DNA from: Cryptomeria japonica
Lineage: Eukaryota; Streptophyta; Pinopsida; Cupressales; Cupressaceae
Length of the DNA stretch: 64,000 bases
Direction of reading: 5' to 3'
Assembly (NCBI RefSeq): GCF_030272615.1
Contig: NC_081409.1
Coordinates: 24,262,406-24,326,405, forward strand
The position numbers and the translations under genes are program-made. Each line of letters starts with the position of its first letter. The first letter of the stretch is position 1. Shown here piece after piece: positions 57,475 to 64,000 of this stretch. Below the pieces are notes generated by a model that was not told where the DNA came from, made no database searches, and saw nothing but the letters and a program-made list of their open reading frames with translations.

Positions 57475-59386
57475 CTATACAAGTGCCTCTAAGATCTCTT
57501 TTCTCAAAGAGATGATGTTATCAAGTTTAGGACCGAGTCTGCATTTGAGTTCTTTTGCCTTGTACTTTATTCTTTCCTTCTCTTTTTCAAATTTCTCAAA
57601 TTTCTCTTCAAAACCTTCTATTTCCTGCTCTATAACCGATAACAGTTCTAATGAACCAATGAGATTATTAGTTATATCATTTATTTCCTTCTGCACTTTT
57701 CTGATCTCCTTTTCAATATCCATTGTCAAAATATTAGTTTTACATGTATCTTTGTACAACTCCTTAAACTCCATTACTATTTTGCTTAGTGTTGGTAATA
57801 GGGTATCAATGTGTCCCATGCACTTCTTTATTGTCTCATCAAAGAATTTCTCCTTTTCCTTATGCATTTTCTCTTTAACTGTCTCCTCATTTATTTGATC
57901 AATTGTTAATATGTTACCGGTGATATACTTAGACAATGTGTCTAATTGACTTAAAGAATCTTTACTTTCCACATTGCACTTGGGTGCAATCAATTTTAGA
58001 ATAGGGATGGTATCATCAATAGCTTTATATGCTAGTGCATTACACTGTGATTTTCTTAATTGAATCCAATAATACCTCTATCACATTAGTTGGTCTGAAT
58101 TTTGTCATTGAAGTACCAGATGTCTGTCCAACTGCCTTCACAATCTGCAATCTGCCGATGTGAGTAACCACTTTGCTTGCCTCGACCTCTGGAGGGTTAG
58201 TTTGTGTTTGCATTTCTATCAACAAGGGTTTTGGTTTCTCATCAGTTGCTAGTGGCACTGAGTCTGTATGAACCTATGAATCAACCTTTTTCTCTATCTA
58301 TTTCTCAGCTTGTACCTCAGTAGGTTTCATTGTGCTCTCTACTACTAGTTTCTCTAATGAAGTCTCAATATTCACTGTCGGTTTCTCAGTATGCACCTTT
58401 GAACTGTCCACTGCGAGTATCTCAACAAATTTCACTATGTTATCAGTAGCCAGTTGCTCTAACTCTGTGGGTTTCTTAATGTGTGCATCAGTGGTATCAG
58501 TCACCATTCCAGAAGCTAGGGGATCAACTGATTGTTCAGTTTGTATCTCAACCCCAATCTCAATATTTTCAATTGTTTTCTCTACATGTGTTTCAACTGC
58601 AATATTTTTAGTCGGTGGCTCAGTAGTCACATCTTTCTTCTCACCAGTGGTTTCCTTATCAACCACAATATTGACCTCTTGTGTATCGATATTCATTGTG
58701 TATAAAACTTCAGAAGTAGTATTTGTGTCTTCATGTGTTGTTTCCATACTCTCAATATTTTCCGTAGCTAGTGGTGTATCAACAATTTGTACCCGTGGAG
58801 TATCAGAAGGAGGTGGGGGCAAATTGTCTATCACTTTTATGCTTGGTAGTCCACCTACCTTGCCTTTACCTTTGTCCTTATCCTTTTGGTAGACCTTAAA
58901 AGTTTTGGGTCTCTTAAGTTCTTCTTTTTTTTCTTTTTCCACAAAGAAGATATCCCATTTGTTTGTTGTTTCTTCAGTGATCTCATTAACTATGCCTGCC
59001 ATTAAAGATACATGCCGATGACCACTAGAAAATACTATCCTGTTAGCCTCACTTATTAACTCATCAATTTCTTCTACTGATTTAACAAGGTGTATAACAA
59101 GTAGCTTTTCAACTTTTATTTTCTTATGCAATTCCATGATAGTTAACCTCTTGGCATCAAGTCATCTATACAAGTCACTGGGCAGATCATCTACAACTTC
59201 TATCAAAAATTTCTTATAGATATCTAGGTGTAGAATGATACTATTTTCTATGCTTTCCTTTTCTTCATTTGTAAAAGTATCATACAGTTTACTAACATTA
59301 GACAAGTTTCCATCATCTGTTATTTCATTCAAAAGATTGTCTAGAGGAGGGATATCTTGTTTTTCTTTCTTCTTCCTTGGTGTCAT
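57475..59386 (-). pseudogene. Element C ORF2 C-terminal half and coiled-coil ORF3
   Basis: Pieces at 59162-59386, 58298-59137, 58040-58258 and 57475-57993. 58298-59137 (279 codons) matches the B region with KVYQKDKDKGKGKVGG and then a long Thr/Glu-rich repeat zone. 57475-57993 is the coiled-coil protein (KDSLSQLDTLSKYI, EKFEKFEKEKERI). No enzyme motif. Broken. Confidence 0.65.
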
Positions 59387-59410
59387 TTTCTTTGCCGGAG
59401 GCCTTACTGC

Positions 59411-60622
59411 CTATTGTTTCTTTCTTGCTTTCTTTGGTGTAGGAGAGGGTGCCGGTGAAGGTTTTATTTTCCTTTCTACTCTCTGAAACTTAGTTGCGAT
59501 TTCACTATCAGATGAAGTTCCAACCGATGAGAGGTGAGCTTCCGGTTGTAACCCTTCCAAGTCACTTTCCTTAATGCCAGTGATATTCAATATGTTTTCC
59601 TTGATCTCTTTCACCTGTTTAGTTTCTTTTCTGATATATTGCTCTCTTTTCTTGCTTCGTTTAAGTGTCTGTACTTTGCTTTCAATGGTTTTAGCATTAC
59701 CAAATATTTTCTCTTCAGGTTCTCTAAGGGCTTCAAGTAGGGATTTGGCATATGTCTCAATTATGTTTACATCATCCTCATAACCCATTTCTATCACCCA
59801 AACAGTTCTAGGAACCACTACCTCCATCCAAATTTCATCTTTCTTAATAACAAAGCAAATTTCTTTCTGATATTTGTCAACAGTGTTCTGAGGTAGCCTT
59901 TCTCTTATTTTCATTCTAGCCTTAAATGCTTGGAAATATTCAATTATATTGTTTTCCCTGTCAGTTCCCATGTCGGTAAAGATATCCAATAGTTGTTTAC
60001 CTACCGGTATGTCAAAACCAAATTCTTTCCTGCCTATACCGGGAACTTCCTTTGTAATATATAGCATTAGGCACACAAGTAGATTACCAAATCTGAAAGT
60101 ACCTTTCTTATCACCTTTCATTTTCCTCAAGTTGACAATTAATTCATCCTTTAACCATTCACATATATCTATCTTAGCATTACTGTTCACCATATCATAA
60201 GCACTCTTGATACATAAACTAGAAACAAAGTTCAATCTATTAGCATGTGTAGTTTTGTACCCTAGTATCATGCTAATGAATCTGACATTTATGTCCTTCA
60301 CATCATTAACTCTCAAGGATCTGCTATCATGGGTTGCACCGGTTAGGGTCATCACAGTGTTGTTTGGAACTTTCTTAGTTTTGTCAGGCCTGCTACCAGT
60401 GGAAGGTAAGCTAGTCACTACCCTAACTGCTTCTCTTGTGATTTTGTGGATGGAGTCAAGCCAAAAGAATTCCCCATGAACTCTATTGAGTATAATCCTC
60501 ACAACTTCCTTAGGAAAATCAGGAATATCAATTATTTCCACAAAGCCTAGGGTTTCAATGATTTTGTGTTCCGATTTCACAACACCATTCTCATCACAAA
60601 TGATAGTCTTATACATATTCAT
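59411..60622 (-). CDS. Element C ORF2 N-terminal half: conserved non-pol domain
   Basis: 403 codons reading open, beginning MNMYKTIICDENG. Contains GEFFWLDSIHKITREAV, GLPSTGSRPDKTKKV, SLRVNDVKDINVRF, KIDICEWLKDEL, FRFGNLLVCL and a MGYEDD block, in the same order as B and, more distantly, A. It adds about 35 N-terminal residues not in the B frame (ETLGFVEIIDIPDFPKE). Function unknown. Confidence 0.75.
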   Translation of the reverse strand: MNMYKTIICDENGVVKSEHKIIETLGFVEIIDIPDFPKEVVRIILNRVHGEFFWLDSIHKITREAVRVVTSLPSTGSRPDKTKKVPNNTVMTLTGATHDSRSLRVNDVKDINVRFISMILGYKTTHANRLNFVSSLCIKSAYDMVNSNAKIDICEWLKDELIVNLRKMKGDKKGTFRFGNLLVCLMLYITKEVPGIGRKEFGFDIPVGKQLLDIFTDMGTDRENNIIEYFQAFKARMKIRERLPQNTVDKYQKEICFVIKKDEIWMEVVVPRTVWVIEMGYEDDVNIIETYAKSLLEALREPEEKIFGNAKTIESKVQTLKRSKKREQYIRKETKQVKEIKENILNITGIKESDLEGLQPEAHLSSVGTSSDSEIATKFQRVERKIKPSPAPSPTPKKARKKQ

Positions 60623-60681
60623 TATTTCTTCAGCACCTAGTTCCTCAATATGACAATGTATGTATATCCTAGGGTCTTCTG

Positions 60682-61130
60682 TGATAAAATCTGAAAAGAT
60701 TATAAACCCAGAAAACTAGTGCAAATGAATAGATATCTAAACTATGAATGCAAATGATACAAAATCAAAGTAGCAACACAGAGTTAGTCTCCAAGAGAGT
60801 AATGCAAATGCTAGAAGCAAAATAGCATTAAAAGGATGCAAAATCAAGAGATGCCAAATACAAGCCAGGTAGCATGCTTTTATAGACCAATGAGAGGGAA
60901 GAGGTGGCAATATGGACCAATCAAGAGCAACCATCTCTTGGACTAAAGATAGCAAGTATCTTCCCAAGATAGAAAATGGATGCACACATGTAGGAAGGTG
61001 ACACCTCATAACCACTCACCTAATTAAGCATGATTTATTAACCTAAGCAAGATTAAAAGAAGTGTAGAAAAAACTTAGGAATATAGGGAGAAAATAAATA
61101 ACCCACTAGGAAATAAAACCTACACTAACA
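60682..61130 (-). repeat. 3' LTR of the copia element
   Basis: 449 bp; on minus TGTTAGTGTAGGTTTTATTT...TTTTATCA. The minus-strand tract TTATGGGGGG abuts it, a common form in plant copia elements. Confidence 0.85.
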
Positions 61131-61178
61131 CCCCCCATAAGCGAAGCTTAGGTGGATGTAGAAATGGGTTCCGACAAA

Positions 61179-62660
61179 TCAAGCTTGATGAGGTACCCAT
61201 GTACATAAAATTCCCCCAAAAGATGAAGCATCCCGCATCCCCAGCAAAGCTTGCAAATGAAGGAACTTGCTCTCAGTGAAGGGTTTAGTGAAGATATCAG
61301 CAACCTGATCAGAAGTCAAACAGTAGCGAAGGTTGATGATGTGGCCATGGATGAGCTCTCGGATGTAGTGCATGTGGATCTCGATGTGTTTGGTCAGTTG
61401 ATGATGGACTGGATTCTGTGAGATCTGAATGGCACTTTGGTTGTTACAAAATATGATTGATGGTTGTCTAATCTAGATACCAAACTCAGTGAGGAGATTT
61501 TGAAGCCAAATGGCCTGAGTGGCAGTATTTACAGCCCCCTGATACTTGGCCTTAGTAGAAGATAGAGCAATAGTAGACTGCTTCTTGCTTGACCAACAAA
61601 CAGGATCTAAACCAAGTGAGAAGTTGTAACTTGAAGTAGATTTATGATCTTGAGAATCGCCCGCCCAATCTGAATCTGTGTAGCCCACCAAGTCAAGCTC
61701 AATGCTCACTGTGTAGTGAATCCCAAAACTGTGAGTACCCTGAATGTAGTGAAGGATTCTCTTGGCTGCTTTCTAGAGCAGCTCATGAGGCTCTTGCATG
61801 AATTGAGAGACCATGCCTACAACATATGAAATGTCAGGTCTCATATGAGTCAGATAAATGAGAATCCCAACAAGCTGTCGATACAAAGTGCCATCAACAA
61901 GTGGAGAAGAACACTGAGCCTCAAGTTTGACTCTAGAAAGAAAGGGAGTTGGAGCAGGCTTATAATCAGCCATATGAAACCTCGAGAGAAAATCTAGAGC
62001 ATACTTGGACTGGTTGATGGTGATCCCAAAAGAAGACTGGTAGATCTCAATTTCGAGAAAGTAATGAAACAAGCCCAAGTCAGTCATCAAAAACCTGTCA
62101 TGAAGGGCAGTTTTGATAGCCCCAATAGTGGATGAAGAACTCCCTGTGATCAACAAGTCATCAACATACAAAACCAAAAATAGGAGTGAATCATCCTGTT
62201 GTAGAATGTAGACATTGGGATCAAAATGGCACCGAGTGAACCCAACTTATAGAAGGAAGGAGTCCATCTTGGCATACCAGGCCCGAGGAGCCTGTTTGAG
62301 GCCATAGAGAGACTTCTGAAGATGACACGCAAGTGAAGAATCCTGAAGGAACCCCTATGGCTGTTCCATGTAGATCTCCTCCTAAAGGTCACCATGAATA
62401 AAAGTACTCTTCACATCCATCTAGTGCACTTCCCAATGATTAGCGGCAGTAATGGCAAGAACAAGTTGGATGGAATTCATTCGAGCAACTAGCGCAAAAG
62501 TCTCAGAATAGTCAATCCTAGGAACCTAGGAGAATCCTTTGGTGACCAAGCGAGCCTTATACTTGTTAACCGACCCATCTGCTACAAATTTTGTCTGATA
62601 GATCCACTTACATCGAACAAGTTTTCTTCCCTTAGGAAGAGGGACAAGATCCCAAGTGTG
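61179..62660 (-). pseudogene. Copia reverse transcriptase and RNase H
   Basis: RT core at 61773-62177 with VLYVDDLLITGSS (catalytic YVDD) and DLGLFHYFLEIEI, and the upstream RT part at 62150-62660. RNase H at 61473-61709 has GYTDSDWAGD and 'KKQSTIALSSTKAKY'. The tail at 61179-61373 has SDQVADIFTKPF, the usual copia C-terminus. Role: cDNA synthesis. Broken. Confidence 0.9.
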
Positions 62661-62783
62661 GTTCCTCATTAAGGAACTATACTCCTCCTACATAGCTGTA
62701 TCCAACTCAGGAATACCAGAAGCCTCATGAAAAGACTGTGGATCTGAGGTAGTAGCAATGAAGACATGTGGAGCACCCTGGAA

Positions 62784-63998
62784 CTATGAACGAGTCCGCC
62801 TGGTGTCTGATGGATCTCCAACCCAATCACCTGTAGATTGCAAGGTCTGTCTAGCCCAAAGTGGACCGAAAGATGGAGAATCATCAACCTCTGAATGATG
62901 ACTAGGAGAGGAAGGAGGTGAGTCCTCCAAATCTCTCTCTACATTAGAAGTGGAGGTAGAAGACTTCTTAGGTGAATCTGACTCATCAGAGGAGCTATCA
63001 TGTATCCCAAGTGACTCCAATGCCAAAGTAGAAGGAGTTGGAGAAGTGGTAGAAAGTGAGCTCGAGGAGCCCTCCTCAAATTGAACACTCCTCTCAATGA
63101 AGAACTCATGTGTAGTAGGGTGGAGCAACCGATAACCCTTCACACCATCAGAATAACCTACAAATATGCAAGGTCTACTCTGCAGATCCAAGGCCTTGCG
63201 TTTCTCTACAGGAATGTGGGCCCATGCAGGAGAACCAAAAACTCGGAAGTGCTTAACTGATGGTTTCTAACCACTCCAAGCTTCAAAAGGAGTGACTACC
63301 TTCAAGGCTCGGTGAGGAACATGGTTCTGGATATAACAAGCACAGTTAATGGCCTCTGCCCAATACTGTGGTGCAAGAGATCTGGAGTGAATCATGCAGT
63401 TTTCCATTTCCTTCGAGGACCTATTCTTCCATTCTGCCACACCATTTTGTTTAGGATTGTATGGAACTGAATGCTACAAATCAATTCCCTCTGAAGTGCA
63501 AAACCTCTCAGCCTTATGGTTGACATACTCACCACCATTGTCAGTGCGCAAAACTTTGATGGCTTTCTCGGATTGCTTCTCTACAAAAGTTTTGAAGTCT
63601 TGAAACTGATCAAATACCTCAGACTTCTGTTTGAGAAAGTACACCCAAGTATATTGAGAAAAGTCATCAATGAATGTGAGGACATATTTGGCCCTACTGA
63701 ATGAAGGATGCTAGAATGGACCAGTCAAATCACTAAGAACTAACTCTAGTATCTGTGAAGCTCTCCATGCCTTTCCTTTATCAAAATTTTCCTTAGGATG
63801 CTTACCAAGTATGCAACCTTGGCAAACACCACTTGAAAACTGAACTAAAGGAAACCCTGTGACCATACTCTGTTGGTTGAGTTGTTGCAAGTAGCGGAAG
63901 TTAAGATGGCCAAACCACTCATGCCACAATCTACTCACATCATTGGAATGAGTGAGAAAAATAGTCGAAGGAGGATCAAGAGCAAAGTGAGAAAACAA
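62784..63998 (-). pseudogene. Copia integrase with GAG-pre-integrase finger
   Basis: 63711-63998 holds WHEWFGHLNFRYLQQL...CQGC, the zinc-binding HHCC finger, and VLSDLTGPF at the start of the core. The core continues to about 63200. 62784-63191 is the Ser/Pro-rich linker after the integrase C-terminus (GYSDGVKGYRLLHPTTHE, a typical copia 'GY....KGYR' block). Role: chromosomal insertion. Broken. Confidence 0.88.
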
Positions 63999-64000
63999 AT

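Larger units (their letters stand above)
56359..60681 (-). mobile_element. Element C: second copy of the B-type pol-less LTR element
   Basis: 3' LTR at 56359-57116 (TGTTAGGAAACTGG...ACCAACA), then the tract AATGCCAAAGGTGGAGAT (minus), then ORFs in the same order as element B. The copia element cuts it at 60682, and its Gag-like part and 5' LTR are beyond the window. LTR and ORFs are clearly related to B but diverged, so it is a separate subfamily member. Flanking 5-mer GTCTG. Broken. Confidence 0.88.
46128..64000 (-). mobile_element. Minus-strand Ty3/gypsy element, probably Tat lineage, heavily nested
   Basis: Proposed from three parts: an LTR with an adjacent purine tract (46128-46940), an antisense plant-mobile-domain gene (about 47170-50275) and an integrase end on minus (55586-55860). 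An extra antisense ORF between pol and the 3' LTR is known in the Tat lineage, and the integrase tail (KFEPNWLGPYII...) fits it. Nested inside are the inverted-repeat element, element C and, within C, a copia element. The 5' LTR and most of pol lie beyond the window. That the LTR and the integrase belong to one element is inference. Broken. Confidence 0.55.
60682..64000 (-). mobile_element. Ty1/copia retrotransposon, cut by the window edge
   Basis: 3' LTR at 60682-61130, purine tract at 61131, then RNase H, RT, integrase and GAG-pre-integrase read from left to right on minus, the copia order (INT before RT). The 5' LTR and gag lie beyond 64000. Inserted in element C after CTTCTG; the other target copy is not visible. 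It is the youngest layer of this nest. Broken in several places. Confidence 0.92.

Noticed and set aside
58332-58892. 186-codon + strand frame
   Set aside because: Reverse reading of the Thr/Glu-rich repeat zone of element C ORF2.
1-64000. CRISPR arrays, tRNA and rRNA genes
   Set aside because: No regular spacer arrays and no recognisable tRNA cloverleaf or rRNA blocks; TGGTATCAGAGC sites are retroelement primer sites, not tRNA genes.

Overview
This window looks like repeat-dense nuclear DNA of a seed plant with a very large genome. Nested LTR retrotransposons, initiator-tRNA-Met primer sites (TGGTATCAGAGC), plant-type Ty3/gypsy and Ty1/copia genes and a plant-mobile-domain gene all point that way. 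A gymnosperm, perhaps a conifer, is my best guess, but the sequence does not prove it. Almost nothing is ordinary host sequence. The one host-gene candidate is a two-exon 5' fragment at 20985-21715, cut off by an LTR insertion. I see no rRNA, tRNA, CRISPR or bacterial feature.

Left third (1-20265). A broken Ty3/gypsy element on + (protease, RT-RNase H, integrase, then an extra 3' ORF) is split by element A (965-8972, minus strand, 1.15-kb LTRs, target duplication ATTTG) and by a small solo-LTR-like insert in its integrase (11208-11666). Next comes AT-rich DNA, then a compact LTR element D (17000-20260, duplication GAGAG) that carries unrecognised ORFs and no pol.

Middle (20985-46127). The host-gene fragment runs into a tandem LTR-internal-LTR-internal-LTR-internal array of a pol-less element. 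A large cut-and-paste DNA transposon (23870-42160) sits in the middle LTR of that array. It has an exact TTAA duplication, 26-bp inverted termini and two genes: a transposase of about 1000 codons on minus and a proline-rich multi-exon gene on +. The pol-less LTR element B (33354-39963, duplication GTTGG) is inserted inside the transposase exon.

Right third (46128-64000). A minus-strand gypsy element, probably of the Tat lineage, has landed in the last internal region of the array. Its 3' LTR is at 46128-46925, an antisense plant-mobile-domain gene with its own TATA box follows, and an integrase end lies at 55586-55860. Into it have gone a 3.6-kb giant inverted-repeat element (51639-55264, duplication GATAG) and element C (56359-60681, a relative of B). 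C is itself cut by a Ty1/copia element (60682 to the window end).

The most interesting points are three. First, the TTAA transposon, whose transposase frame is broken only by stop codons of the C-to-T type. Second, elements A, B and C, a group of LTR retroelements that keep a CCHC Gag-like ORF and a large shared non-pol ORF where pol should be. Third, the giant inverted-repeat element. The nesting gives a clear relative order of events. All family calls rest on motifs read by eye; no database search was run.
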